A DNA stretch of 17,965 bases from Ferrovibrio terrae_B (GCF_943371255.1 NZ_CALRUC010000090.1:1-17965), one strand, 5' to 3'; numbered from the stretch's first letter, positions 7,453 to 15,379 are shown. The notes: generated by a model from the sequence alone, not told the origin. Program-made: numbers and translations.

Positions 7453-7938
7453 ATGGGTCAGGATCATCATCACCATACCGACTGGAAGCATGACGGCGTG
7501 CGGGTGATTCCGGCCGACAAGCTGGACCCGACCTCCGCGGGGCAGACCACCGGCATGAACCGCGCCACCGCGATCAATTTCGCCCGTGCCGGCGCGCAGA
7601 AGATCTGGGCCGGCACCGTGCATATCCATGCCAATGCCAAGACCGGCGCGCATCATCACGGCGACCTGGAAAGCGTGATCTACGTGGTGAAGGGCAAGGC
7701 ACGCATGCGCTGGGGCAACAACCTGGAATTCGTGGCCGAAGCCGGACCGGGCGATTTCATCTTCGTGCCGCCCTATGTGCCGCACCAGGAAATCAATGCC
7801 AGCAGCGACGAGACACTGGAATGCGTGCTGGTGCGCTCGGGCCAGGACCCGGTGGTGGTCAACCTGGATATCGAGCCGGTCGAAAAGCCGGACAATGTGC
7901 TCTGGGTCGATCCGATCCACGCCGCACCCAAGACGTAA
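7453..7938 (+). CDS. Small single-domain cupin protein
   Basis: A 161-residue protein with one cupin beta-barrel. GGAGG at 7442-7446, six bases before the ATG, fixes the start. Cupin motif 1 is HHHGDLE, giving His67, His69 and Glu73, with Gly81 in VVKG. Motif 2 is GDFIFVPPYVPHQEIN, giving His111 and Asn115. The three-His, one-Glu metal set is therefore complete, and a divalent metal is expected. The N-terminus is histidine-rich (HHHH at 5-8, then His12), which may be an additional metal-binding patch. No signal peptide is present. Single-domain cupins act as isomerases, dioxygenases, decarboxylases or ligand sensors, and nothing here decides among these. It lies between the importer operon and a drug/metabolite-type transporter and could act on a related metabolite, but that is only proximity. 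Confidence 0.9.
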   Translation: MGQDHHHHTDWKHDGVRVIPADKLDPTSAGQTTGMNRATAINFARAGAQKIWAGTVHIHANAKTGAHHHGDLESVIYVVKGKARMRWGNNLEFVAEAGPGDFIFVPPYVPHQEINASSDETLECVLVRSGQDPVVVNLDIEPVEKPDNVLWVDPIHAAPKT

Positions 7939-7954
7939 CCGGCACATATCCAGC

Positions 7955-8863
7955 ATGCTTTACGACCGGCTGTTTGGCACCGGCAACCGGCGAGGCATCG
8001 TTTCCTTTTCGCTGGCCATCTTTCTCTTCGTCCTCAACGAGGCGCTGTGCAAGCTGGTCTATGGCAATGTACCGGCCAGCCAGATCCTGGCCGTGCGCGG
8101 CCTGATCGCCACCGCCATCATCCTCGCCATCGCCCATCTGCTGGGCGCCACCCGCCGGATCGCCGTGCTGCTGGACAGGCGGGTCGTGGCCCGCAGCGGA
8201 ATCGACCTGCTCGGCAGCTACGCCTATATGGTTGCCCTGTTCCATATGCCGATCGCCAATATGACCGCGATCAACATGGCCTCGCCGCTGATGATGACTG
8301 CCGTGGTGGCGGTGGTGCTGCACGAACCGGTCGGCTGGCGCCGCTGGAGTGCCATTGTCGCCGGGTTTTTCGGCGTGCTGCTGGTGGTGCAGCCGCAGGC
8401 GAGCAATTTCAACGCCTACTCCATCCTCGGCGTCGGCGCCGTCACCTGTATCGTGCTGCGCGACCTGGTGACGCGACGCATCGACGCGGCCATACCTTCG
8501 ATCATGGTGACGCTGACCAATGTGGGCATGATGGCCGCAGTGGCACTCGCTTTCGCCCTGGCCGAGGGCTGGGTGGCGATGGCCTGGGACGATTTCGGCT
8601 TCCTGGCGGTGGCGGCGCTGTTCATCGCGGCCGGCTACCAGCTCGCCGTCGATGCCTTCCGCCATGCCGAGGTGCCAGTGATCGTGCCGCTGCGCTATAC
8701 CGGCCTGCTCTGGGCCCTGCTGCTGGGTTATCTGGTCTGGGGCGATGTGCCCAATGCCCTGGCCACCGCCGGTATCGTGCTGATCGTGGCCAGCGGGCTG
8801 TATGTGCTGCACCGAGAGCGCGTGCGCGGCAGGACCGTGCAGCCGGTCGACCCGCAGCCTTAA
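7955..8863 (+). CDS. EamA/DMT-superfamily transporter
   Basis: A 302-residue inner-membrane protein with about ten hydrophobic helices in two EamA-type halves. The first half spans roughly residues 15-135 and ends in LHEPVGWRRWSAIVAGFFGVLLVVQP. The second spans roughly 150-285 and ends in ALLLGYLVWGDVPNALATAGIVLIVASGLYVLHRE. DMT carriers usually export amino acids or metabolites, and the substrate is unknown here. The ATG at 7955 lies 16 bases after the cupin stop and gives a normal short N-terminus; the frame continues upstream to 7775 but overlaps the cupin gene. The Shine-Dalgarno sequence is poor, suggesting coupling to the cupin. Its TAA overlaps the convergent recJ stop, and no terminator is visible between them. 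Confidence 0.92.
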   Translation: MLYDRLFGTGNRRGIVSFSLAIFLFVLNEALCKLVYGNVPASQILAVRGLIATAIILAIAHLLGATRRIAVLLDRRVVARSGIDLLGSYAYMVALFHMPIANMTAINMASPLMMTAVVAVVLHEPVGWRRWSAIVAGFFGVLLVVQPQASNFNAYSILGVGAVTCIVLRDLVTRRIDAAIPSIMVTLTNVGMMAAVALAFALAEGWVAMAWDDFGFLAVAALFIAAGYQLAVDAFRHAEVPVIVPLRYTGLLWALLLGYLVWGDVPNALATAGIVLIVASGLYVLHRERVRGRTVQPVDPQP

Positions 8864-10659
8864 AGACCCGGCTGCGCGGCGTCCTCCAGCACGAACTGCA
8901 CGCGCTTTTCGCCGCGCCAGTGATTGGTGCGCAGATGGCCGCCGATATGCAGCGCCGAACCGGTCTGGCGCGCCTGCATCAGCGCCGGGCCGAGATCGGC
9001 CTCGACCGAGCGGAAGGCAATCGCGGCAAGTCGCGCGCCGCTGCCATCGCCTGCCGTGATCAGGCAGCGCACATGTTTCTCGCCCACCACATCGGCCTGC
9101 ACCACGCGCGCACCGGCCAGCGCAAAGCGCGGTTCCGGGTTGCCGGAGCCATAGGGGCCGAGTAGCTCCAGCTTGTCGCAAAGTTCGGCATTGGCGCCGC
9201 CGATGCCGAGCGCACCATCGAAGCCCATCGAGGCCGAGGCGCCGGCCTTCTCCACTGCCGGTGCCAAACGCTCATTCAGGAAGGCCTTCAGCTCGTTCAG
9301 CTTGGCAGTTTCCACCGTCAGGCCGGCTGCCATGGCATGGCCGCCGCCATTGACCAGCAGGCCGGCCTGGCCGGCCGCCACCACGGCGGCACCGAGATCG
9401 ACCCCGGGGATCGAGCGTCCCGAGCCCTTGCCGAGACCGTTTTCATCCAGCGCGATGACAAAGCTCGGCCGGCCGGCCGCCTCGCGCACGCGGGCGGCGA
9501 CAATGCCGATCACGCCGGGATGCCAGCCCTGTCGCGCCACCAGCGCCAGCGCCGCCGTATCGGGCACATGCTCCAGCTCCTGCATGGCCTCCAGCAGCAC
9601 GCCGGCCTCGATGTCCTGACGCTCGCGATTGTACCGATCCAGTTCACCGGCAATCTGCGCGGCAAGGCGCGCATCGTCGGTGGAGAGCAGCCGCGTACCC
9701 AGATCGGCCTGGCCGACGCGACCACCGGCATTGACGCGCGGCCCGAGCAGGAAACCGAGATGATAGGCGCCGGGCGGTTCGGCCACGCCGGCGATATCGG
9801 CCAGCGCCGCCATGCCGACATTGCTGCGCCCGCGCAGGATCTTCAGCCCCTGGCCGACCAGCGCGCGATTCAGCCCGGTGAGCGGCACCACGTCGCAGAC
9901 GGTGCCGAGCGCCACCAGATCGAGCCAGCCCATCAGGTTCGGCTCCGGGCGATCAGCCGTGTAATAGCCCTTGGCGCGCAGGCGGCGGTTGATCGCCACC
10001 ACCAGCAGGAAGGTGACGCCGACAGCGGCCAACTGGCCGAAGCCCGGCGTTTCATCGAGACGATTGGGATTGACCACGGCAAGCGCCCGCGGCAGTTCCG
10101 GCTCGGCCAGGTGATGATCGGCGACGATCACTTCGAGGCCGACACTGGCGGCCTCTTCCAGCGGTGCAAAAGCCAGCGTGCCGCAATCGACGGTGACAAC
10201 GACCTTCACGCCTTCCTGCGCCAGCCGGCGCAGAGCCGGCGCATTGGGGCCGTAGCCTTCCTTCAGGCGGTCGGGGATATAGACGCGCAGCTCGCGGCCC
10301 ACCGATGTGAAAAAGCGGTTCAGCAGCGCGGTTGAGGTGGCGCCATCCACATCATAGTCGCCGAACACCGCCACGGCTTCGTTGCCGATGATGGCATCGG
10401 CCAGCCGCTCGGCCGCCGCATCCATGTCGCGAAAACGCGAGGGATCGGGCAGCAGGCGACGCAGCGACGGATTGAGATGGTCTTCCAGTTCCTCCAGACC
10501 GATGCCGCGGCCGGCCAGTACGCGGCCGAGGATTTCGGGCAGGCCGGCCTGCTGGGCTAGAGCGAGTGCCAGCCGGTCATCGGTGTTGCGCAGGCGCCAG
10601 CGCCGGCCACCGATAGAACGGGTCACGCCCAGAAACGCAGGCGCGGAATCGGTCAGCAT
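8860..10659 (-). CDS. recJ: Single-stranded-DNA-specific exonuclease RecJ
   Basis: A 599-residue cytoplasmic 5'-3' exonuclease acting on single-stranded DNA in RecF-pathway recombination and mismatch or base-excision repair. DHH-family motifs are intact: motif I GDYDVDGATS with Asp101, Asp103 and Asp105; VVTVDCG; motif III DHH at 181-183; GTVCDVVPL; and GPRVNAGGRVG. The DHHA1 domain follows with NGGGHAMAAG, and a C-terminal OB-type region ends near VQFVLEDAAQPGL. The ATG at 10659 lies just after the glpX stop and has GAG six bases upstream. An in-frame TTG at 10665 is possible but leaves no room for a ribosome-binding site. As last gene of the hom–glpX–recJ run, its stop overlaps that of the convergent transporter gene. 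Length is normal for alphaproteobacterial RecJ. Confidence 0.97.
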   Translation of the reverse strand: MLTDSAPAFLGVTRSIGGRRWRLRNTDDRLALALAQQAGLPEILGRVLAGRGIGLEELEDHLNPSLRRLLPDPSRFRDMDAAAERLADAIIGNEAVAVFGDYDVDGATSTALLNRFFTSVGRELRVYIPDRLKEGYGPNAPALRRLAQEGVKVVVTVDCGTLAFAPLEEAASVGLEVIVADHHLAEPELPRALAVVNPNRLDETPGFGQLAAVGVTFLLVVAINRRLRAKGYYTADRPEPNLMGWLDLVALGTVCDVVPLTGLNRALVGQGLKILRGRSNVGMAALADIAGVAEPPGAYHLGFLLGPRVNAGGRVGQADLGTRLLSTDDARLAAQIAGELDRYNRERQDIEAGVLLEAMQELEHVPDTAALALVARQGWHPGVIGIVAARVREAAGRPSFVIALDENGLGKGSGRSIPGVDLGAAVVAAGQAGLLVNGGGHAMAAGLTVETAKLNELKAFLNERLAPAVEKAGASASMGFDGALGIGGANAELCDKLELLGPYGSGNPEPRFALAGARVVQADVVGEKHVRCLITAGDGSGARLAAIAFRSVEADLGPALMQARQTGSALHIGGHLRTNHWRGEKRVQFVLEDAAQPGL

Positions 10660-10661
10660 GG

Positions 10662-11702
10662 TCAACTCTGGTGTGGCGGTCGGATCACTGCCGCGATGCG
10701 GCGGATCGTGCCAGTCTGCGAGCGCATGACAATCGAATTGACCATGAAGCCGCCGGGCACGCGCTTGACGCCATGCAGCAGCGAGCCGTCGGTGACACCG
10801 GTGGCGGCAAAGATCACATCGCCCGAGGCCAGGTCGGCCAGGCTGTATTTGCGGTCGAATTTCTCGATGCCGAGCCGCCGCGCGCGGCTGCGCTCGTCTT
10901 CGTTGCGGAACAGCAGGCGGGCCTGCATCTGGCCGCCGATGCAGCGTAATGCAGCAGCCGCCAGCACGCCTTCCGGCGCGCCGCCCGAGCCCATGTAGAT
11001 GTCGACGCCGGTGGCCGGATCGGTGGTGGCGATGATGCCGGCGACGTCGCCATCGGAAATCAGTGCCACGCGCGCACCGGTGGCGCGCACCTGCTGGATC
11101 AGGTCGGCATGACGCGGCCGGTCGAGGATGCAGACGGTGAGTTCCGACACCGCGATGCCCTTGGCCGCTGCCAGCCGGTTCATGTTCTCGGCCGGTGCAG
11201 CATCGAGATCGACGACATTGTCGGGCAGGCCGCCACCGACGGCGATCTTGTCCATATACACGTCAGGCGCATTGAGGAAGCAACCGGCATTGGCGAAGGC
11301 GATCACGGTGAGCGCGTTGCTGCCGCCCTTGGCGGTGGCCGAGGTGCCCTCCAGCGGATCGAGCGCGATGTCGATGCGTGGTCCCTTGCCGGTGCCGACC
11401 TTCTCGCCGATATACAGCATCGGCGTGGAATCGCGCTCACCCTCGCCGATCACGATGGTGCCGTCGATGGTGAGATCGTTCAGCGCCGTGCGCATGGCAT
11501 CGACGGCGGCCTGGTCGGCCGCCATCTCGTCGCCCAGGCCGGCCAGCTTGGCAGCGGCAATCGCGGCAGCTTCGGTGACGCGCACCACCTCCAGCGTGAG
11601 GTTGCGTTCGACCGAGATGCTGTCAACCACACCGGTCGGTGTCGCGGCTGCCGGCTTTTCAGCCTTGGCTTTTTTCACGCTTGCCGTCTTGCCTGCCGCC
11701 AA
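10662..11702 (-). CDS. glpX: Class II fructose-1,6-bisphosphatase GlpX, TTG start
   Basis: Converts fructose-1,6-bisphosphate to fructose-6-phosphate in gluconeogenesis, in the cytoplasm. Diagnostic motifs are GEGERDSTPMLYIGEKVG, the metal-site LDPLEGT with Asp115, LTVCILDRPRH, and the sugar-phosphate loop MGSGGAPEGVLAAAALRC. The frame has no suitable ATG at its 5' end. A TTG at 11702 is preceded by GAGG (11709-11712), six bases away, and I take it as the start. This gives 346 residues and a tail of about 30 residues, rich in Lys and Ala, before the usual family N-terminus (ERNLTLEVVRVTEAA). An internal GTG start (Val25 or Val26) would remove most of that tail but has no visible ribosome-binding site. 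The TGA overlaps the recJ 5' region by a few bases, consistent with coupling. Confidence 0.96.
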   Translation of the reverse strand: MAAGKTASVKKAKAEKPAAATPTGVVDSISVERNLTLEVVRVTEAAAIAAAKLAGLGDEMAADQAAVDAMRTALNDLTIDGTIVIGEGERDSTPMLYIGEKVGTGKGPRIDIALDPLEGTSATAKGGSNALTVIAFANAGCFLNAPDVYMDKIAVGGGLPDNVVDLDAAPAENMNRLAAAKGIAVSELTVCILDRPRHADLIQQVRATGARVALISDGDVAGIIATTDPATGVDIYMGSGGAPEGVLAAAALRCIGGQMQARLLFRNEDERSRARRLGIEKFDRKYSLADLASGDVIFAATGVTDGSLLHGVKRVPGGFMVNSIVMRSQTGTIRRIAAVIRPPHQS

Positions 11703-11708
11703 GGTGTG

Positions 11709-11712
11709 CCTC
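11709..11712 (-). promoter_or_regulatory. Shine-Dalgarno for glpX embedded in the hom stop codon
   Basis: Read on the minus strand, the end of hom is TGAGG followed by CACACC and TTG. The GAGG uses the last two bases of the hom TGA and sits six bases before the TTG. It decides the non-ATG start and implies that ribosomes ending hom restart on glpX. Confidence 0.65.
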
Positions 11713-13030
11713 AGAGCGGTTCGATGCGGATCAGCGCCGGCGCCTGCAGCACCGAACGCAGTTTGCCGATCTTTTTCATCGCCCGCGCCATATCGGCCTC
11801 GCGGGCCTCATGGCTGATCAGCATGACGGCGACCGGCTGGTTCTCGGCTTCCGAGCGGCCACGCTGCACCAGGCTCTCGATCGAGATCTTCTCGTCGCGC
11901 AGCACGGCGGAGACATCGGCCAGCACACCCGGCTGGTCGCGCACGATCAGGCGGATGTAATAGCGACCGACATAGCCATCCATCGGCGCGGCCTTCAGCG
12001 GCTGCAGCTTGGTGGTCGGGACGCCGAAAGGATGCAGGCGACGGCCGGCGGCCAGATCGGCCAGATCGGCCACCACGGCAGAGGCGGTCGGGTTGCTGCC
12101 GGCACCGCGACCCTCGAACATCATGCGGCCGACATAATCGCCTTCGGCGGCGACCGCGTTGAACACGCCATCGACATGGGCAATCGGCGTATCCGCCGGC
12201 ACCATGCAGGGATGCACGCGCTGCTCAATGCCGCGCGGCGTGCGGCGGGCAATCGCCAGCAGCTTGATGCGGTAGCCAAATTCCTTGGCAAAGGCGATAT
12301 CGACGGCAGAGACCTGGCGGATGCCTTCGACATGCACGGCCTTGAAATCGACCTGGGTGTTGAAGGCCAGCGAGGTGAGCACGGCGAGCTTGTGCGCGGC
12401 ATCGATGCCATCGACATCGAAGCTCGGATCGGCCTCGGCATAGCCCAGCGCCTGGGCTTCCTTCAGCACCACGCCGAAATCGCGGCCGGTCTGGCGCATC
12501 TCGGTCAGGATGTAGTTGCAGGTGCCATTGAGGATGCCGGTGATGCGCTCGATGCGGTTGCCGACCAGGCCCTCGCGCAGGGCCTTGAGGATCGGGATGC
12601 CGCCGGCGACGGCAGCCTCGAAAGCCAGCGGCGCGTCTTTCGCTTCCGCCATTGCGGCAATGCGGGTGCCATGCATGGCCAGCATCGCCTTGTTGGCGGT
12701 GACCACGCCCTTGCCGGCCTTGAGCGCGGCCTCGACCAGCGCACGCGCCTTGCCATCGGCGCCGCCGATCAGTTCGACCACGACTTCGACTTCCGGGTCT
12801 TTCACCAGATCAAGCGCATCGGCATACCAGCGCCAGGTCCCCTTGGGCATGTCGCGCTTCTTGCGCTTGTCGCGGGCTGAAACGGCCACCACCTTGATCG
12901 GGCGGCCGGCGCGCGCCGCCAGCATACCGGCATGCTGGTCCAGCAGCCGCACCACGCCGGCGCCGACAACGCCCAGACCCGCGATACCGACTTTCAGCGG
13001 CGGGGCCGACTTCACATAAGCCTTAACCAT
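11711..13030 (-). CDS. hom: Homoserine dehydrogenase with C-terminal ACT domain
   Basis: Reduces aspartate semialdehyde to homoserine with NAD(P)H, the branch step to threonine, methionine and isoleucine. The 439-residue protein has an N-terminal Rossmann motif, GLGVVG (18-23). The catalytic domain contains NGTCNYILTEM and the signature DVDGIDAAHKLAVL, with Lys214 as the conserved lysine. A C-terminal ACT domain (roughly 355-439, starting YYIRLIVRDQPGVLADVS) is the usual seat of feedback inhibition by threonine. This is the monofunctional form, without a fused aspartate kinase. The ATG at 13030 has AAGG nine bases upstream and overlaps the end of the aminotransferase gene by 8 bases. A TTG two codons earlier is too close to that element. 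The end carries the glpX ribosome-binding site. Confidence 0.97.
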   Translation of the reverse strand: MVKAYVKSAPPLKVGIAGLGVVGAGVVRLLDQHAGMLAARAGRPIKVVAVSARDKRKKRDMPKGTWRWYADALDLVKDPEVEVVVELIGGADGKARALVEAALKAGKGVVTANKAMLAMHGTRIAAMAEAKDAPLAFEAAVAGGIPILKALREGLVGNRIERITGILNGTCNYILTEMRQTGRDFGVVLKEAQALGYAEADPSFDVDGIDAAHKLAVLTSLAFNTQVDFKAVHVEGIRQVSAVDIAFAKEFGYRIKLLAIARRTPRGIEQRVHPCMVPADTPIAHVDGVFNAVAAEGDYVGRMMFEGRGAGSNPTASAVVADLADLAAGRRLHPFGVPTTKLQPLKAAPMDGYVGRYYIRLIVRDQPGVLADVSAVLRDEKISIESLVQRGRSEAENQPVAVMLISHEAREADMARAMKKIGKLRSVLQAPALIRIEPL

Positions 13031-14243
13031 TGGCAACTGCCTTATTGGCCTGATCGGGGAGATTGGACGGCGACGCGAGCAGTTTCTTGATGTTCTTCAC
13101 CGCCTGCCGCGTGCGGTGCTCGTTCTCGACAAAGGCCAGACGCACGAAATTGTCGCCATGTTCGCCGAAGCCGATGCCCGGCGCGACGGCGACCTCGGCC
13201 TCGCGCAGCAGCAGCTTGGAGAATTCGACCGAGCCCAGATGCGCATAGCGTTCCGGGATCGGCGCCCAGCAGAACATCGAGGCATTCGGCATCGGAATGT
13301 CCCAGCCGGCCGCCTGCAGCCCCTTCACCAGCACGTCGCGGCGCGACTTGTAGGTCTGGCGGATTTCCTCGACGCAGTCCTGCGGACCGTTCAGCGCAGC
13401 GGTGGCCGCCACCTGGATCGGCGTGAAGGCGCCGTAATCGAGATACGACTTCACGCGGGCGAGCGCGCCCACCAGCGTGGCATTACCGGCACCGAAGCCG
13501 ATGCGCCAGCCCGGCATGTTGTAGGTCTTGGACAGCGAGGTGAACTCGATGGCGACATCGCGCGCGCCCTTCACCTGCAGGATCGATGGCGGCGGATTGC
13601 CGTCGAAATAGATTTCCGAATAGGCCAGGTCGGAGATGACCCACATGCCGCGCTTCTTGGCGAAATCGACGATCTCTTCATAGAAGCCGAGATCGACGGT
13701 CATCGCGGTCGGGTTGGCCGGGAAGCTGACGATCAGGGCGATCGGCTTGGGCACGCTGTGCTGGTAGGCACGGTCCAGGCCGGCGATGAAATCGATGCCC
13801 GGGCCGATGGCGACCGAGCGCACATTGGCGCCGGCGATCACGAAGCCGAAGGCATGCATCGGATAGCTCGGGTTCGGCACCAGCACGGTATCGCCCGGCG
13901 CCGAGATCGCCATGGCGAGATTGGCCAGGCCTTCCTTGGAGCCCAGCGTGACGATGGCTTCCTTTTCCGGGTCGAGTTCGACGCCGAAGCGGCGGCCATA
14001 GTAATTCGACAGCGCCTTGCGCAGGCCGGGAACGCCGCGGCTGGAGGAATAGCGGTGGGCCTTGGGGTTCTGCGCGGCTTCCACCAGCTTGGCGACAATA
14101 TGCGGCGGGGTCGCGTTGTCGGGGTTGCCCATGCCGAAATCGATGATGTCCTCGCCGCGGGCTCGTGCGGCGGCCTTCATACGGTTCACTTCCTCGAACA
14201 CGTAGGGCGGCAGGCGCTTGATGCGGTAGAACTCGGTATCCAT
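13023..14243 (-). CDS. Class I/II PLP-dependent aminotransferase (AlaC / LL-diaminopimelate aminotransferase-like)
   Basis: A cytoplasmic fold-type I aminotransferase of about 406 residues. It starts MDTEFYRIKRLPPYVFEEVN and carries DFGMGNPDNATPPHIV, the substrate-domain segment SSRGVPGLRKALSNYY, and NPSYPMHAFGF. The PLP lysine is Lys239 in SLSKTYNMPGWRIGFGAGN. This subgroup is usually annotated as LL-diaminopimelate or glutamate–pyruvate (alanine) aminotransferase; sequence alone does not separate them. Direct linkage to hom suggests amino-acid biosynthesis. The ATG at 14243 matches the family N-terminus and has GAGG close upstream. An in-frame GTG at 14258 would add five residues but has no ribosome-binding site. 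It is the first gene of the minus-strand operon, so the promoter should lie in 14244-14357. Confidence 0.93.
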   Translation of the reverse strand: MDTEFYRIKRLPPYVFEEVNRMKAAARARGEDIIDFGMGNPDNATPPHIVAKLVEAAQNPKAHRYSSSRGVPGLRKALSNYYGRRFGVELDPEKEAIVTLGSKEGLANLAMAISAPGDTVLVPNPSYPMHAFGFVIAGANVRSVAIGPGIDFIAGLDRAYQHSVPKPIALIVSFPANPTAMTVDLGFYEEIVDFAKKRGMWVISDLAYSEIYFDGNPPPSILQVKGARDVAIEFTSLSKTYNMPGWRIGFGAGNATLVGALARVKSYLDYGAFTPIQVAATAALNGPQDCVEEIRQTYKSRRDVLVKGLQAAGWDIPMPNASMFCWAPIPERYAHLGSVEFSKLLLREAEVAVAPGIGFGEHGDNFVRLAFVENEHRTRQAVKNIKKLLASPSNLPDQANKAVANG

Positions 14244-14357
14244 GATCCTCGGGTCCACTGTGAAGTACTGATGTGACGGATAAAAGAAGGCCTTAATTAC
14301 GCGAAAGCGCGGCAGCTTTTCGCCCCGCGCCTCCGCCGCCGGTCTGCTGAAATCTGT
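14244..14357 (-). promoter_or_regulatory. Intergenic region upstream of the aminotransferase–hom–glpX–recJ operon
   Basis: This 114-base gap lies between the lipoprotein stop and the aminotransferase start. It contains an AT-rich patch (14281-14300) that stands out from the GC-rich surroundings. It also contains an imperfect hairpin, GCGAAAGC (14301-14308) pairing with GCTTTTCGC (14315-14323) with one bulged base. The hairpin has no T-tract on either strand, so it is at best a weak terminator for the lipoprotein gene. I could not find a convincing -35/-10 pair, although an operon promoter is expected here. Confidence 0.4.
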
Positions 14358-15311
14358 TTAGTTCACGATATAGATTTCAGCCCGGCGGCTATAGTCATCG
14401 GTAGTGCCTGCGGCATAGGAGGCCGGCGGCGGTGCGGTGGTGGCAGTCGTCTGTGCCGCGCCGTTCTTGCGCAGCTCGGCCAGTACATTGTCGGTGCGAC
14501 GCTGCGCCAGACCAGTGGCTGCCGGGGCGGCATAGGTCACGATCTTCAGGCTGCCCTTGCCGCCGACGCCCTTGTAATACTCGGCCACCTGCTTGATCAG
14601 CGCCTTGTCGTCGTTGCCAAGACCGCTGGCGCCATTGCCGAAGCGCACGATGGCAAGCAGCTGCTGCGCACCGGGCAGCGCGACCGGGCTGTAGCCCCCG
14701 GCCTGCGGCTGGGCCAGGCTCGCCGGCAGGGTATTGGCACCGGACTGCGCCAGGCTCTGGGCATAGCTGTCGTTGGTGATCGCACGGCCGGCCGGCTGCA
14801 TCGGGGTCTGGGTCATCTGACCGGGCGCCACAGCCTGCACACCCGAACGCTGCTGCATCTGGGCGGCCGGCTCGGTCGCCCCGCGCGGCAGCGGCGGCTG
14901 GTTAGCCCCCGGCAGCTGGGTCACCGGCGCGCGCGGCGACGGCGGCGGGGTGTTGCTGTCGGCCGGGCGGGCGCGCAGCTCTTCATCGGTATAGCGGGCA
15001 TTGGCGCGGTCGGCGGCCAGACTGTCGACCGCCTGGCGGCGTTCGCTGTTCGGCGACATTTCCACCGGGCGGGGCGGAACCCGCGCCAGATTGGGGAAGC
15101 GGTCGGCATTGGCGCCGGCATCCCGGGCCATATTGCCGCTGGGAACCGGGGCCGCGGCCTCGTCGTCGCCAAACCAGTCGCTGGGATCCGCCCAGGTGCC
15201 GCAACCGGCCAGACCCAGCATGGCGACCAGCAGGGCCGCGGCGGTCGCACCGCGCAGCCCAAGCCCGCCTCGCATCGATGTGCTGGCGGAAATCTTGCCG
15301 ATCCGAACCAT
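14358..15311 (-). CDS. Lipoprotein with Pro/Gln-rich linker and degenerate OmpA-like C-terminus
   Basis: A 317-residue predicted lipoprotein. The signal region has a hydrophobic core and a lipobox, LAGC, with Cys37 as the lipidated residue. Asp is not at +2, so outer-membrane sorting is expected. GGGGAG just upstream sets the ATG at 15311; Met13 is another possible start but lacks a ribosome-binding site. Residues about 60-215 are a low-complexity Pro/Ala/Gln-rich linker. The last 100 residues resemble an OmpA-family peptidoglycan-binding domain in layout: FGNGASGLGNDDKALIKQVAEYY, then LAQRRTDNVLAELRKNG and a final SRRAEIYIVN. The GHTD-type aspartate that contacts diaminopimelate is missing (TYAAPAA occurs instead). 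It may be a divergent envelope protein. It is divergent from phaC, with no functional link visible. Confidence 0.85.
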   Translation of the reverse strand: MVRIGKISASTSMRGGLGLRGATAAALLVAMLGLAGCGTWADPSDWFGDDEAAAPVPSGNMARDAGANADRFPNLARVPPRPVEMSPNSERRQAVDSLAADRANARYTDEELRARPADSNTPPPSPRAPVTQLPGANQPPLPRGATEPAAQMQQRSGVQAVAPGQMTQTPMQPAGRAITNDSYAQSLAQSGANTLPASLAQPQAGGYSPVALPGAQQLLAIVRFGNGASGLGNDDKALIKQVAEYYKGVGGKGSLKIVTYAAPAATGLAQRRTDNVLAELRKNGAAQTTATTAPPPASYAAGTTDDYSRRAEIYIVN

Positions 15312-15342
15312 TCGCTCTCCCCTCAACTCGCAAAACCGACCT

Positions 15343-15379
15343 ATCGCCCATCGCCGGCCTGTCGGCCTTGCAGGGCGAT
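15343..15379. repeat. Nested inverted repeat between lipoprotein gene and phaC
   Basis: ATCGCCC (15343-15349) pairs perfectly with GGGCGAT (15373-15379). Inside it GCCG (15353-15356) pairs with CGGC (15363-15366). The element is in the 163-base divergent intergenic region, 95 bases before phaC. It could be an operator or simply a hairpin in a leader. A loose promoter-like pair, TTGCAG and TAACCT with a 17-base spacer, overlaps its right arm on the phaC side, but each hexamer matches consensus at only three positions. Confidence 0.35.

Noticed and set aside
8047..9165. 372-codon plus-strand open frame in another frame of the transporter gene and over the recJ end
   Set aside because: The product is Arg/Gly/Ala-rich without hydrophobic helices, while the overlapping frame gives a clear ten-helix transporter.
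7859..9181. 440-codon minus-strand open frame opposite the cupin and DMT transporter genes
   Set aside because: It overlaps three confident genes, its composition is abnormal, and it has no recognisable motif.
9337..10335. Plus-strand frame antisense to recJ, and similar ones at 11639-12880 and 13116-14276
   Set aside because: All are antisense to genes with intact catalytic motifs; their proteins look like reverse-frame noise rich in Asp, His and Arg.
14301..14323. Hairpin after the lipoprotein gene as a Rho-independent terminator
   Set aside because: The stem is bulged and no run of T follows on the minus strand; described only as part of the intergenic region.
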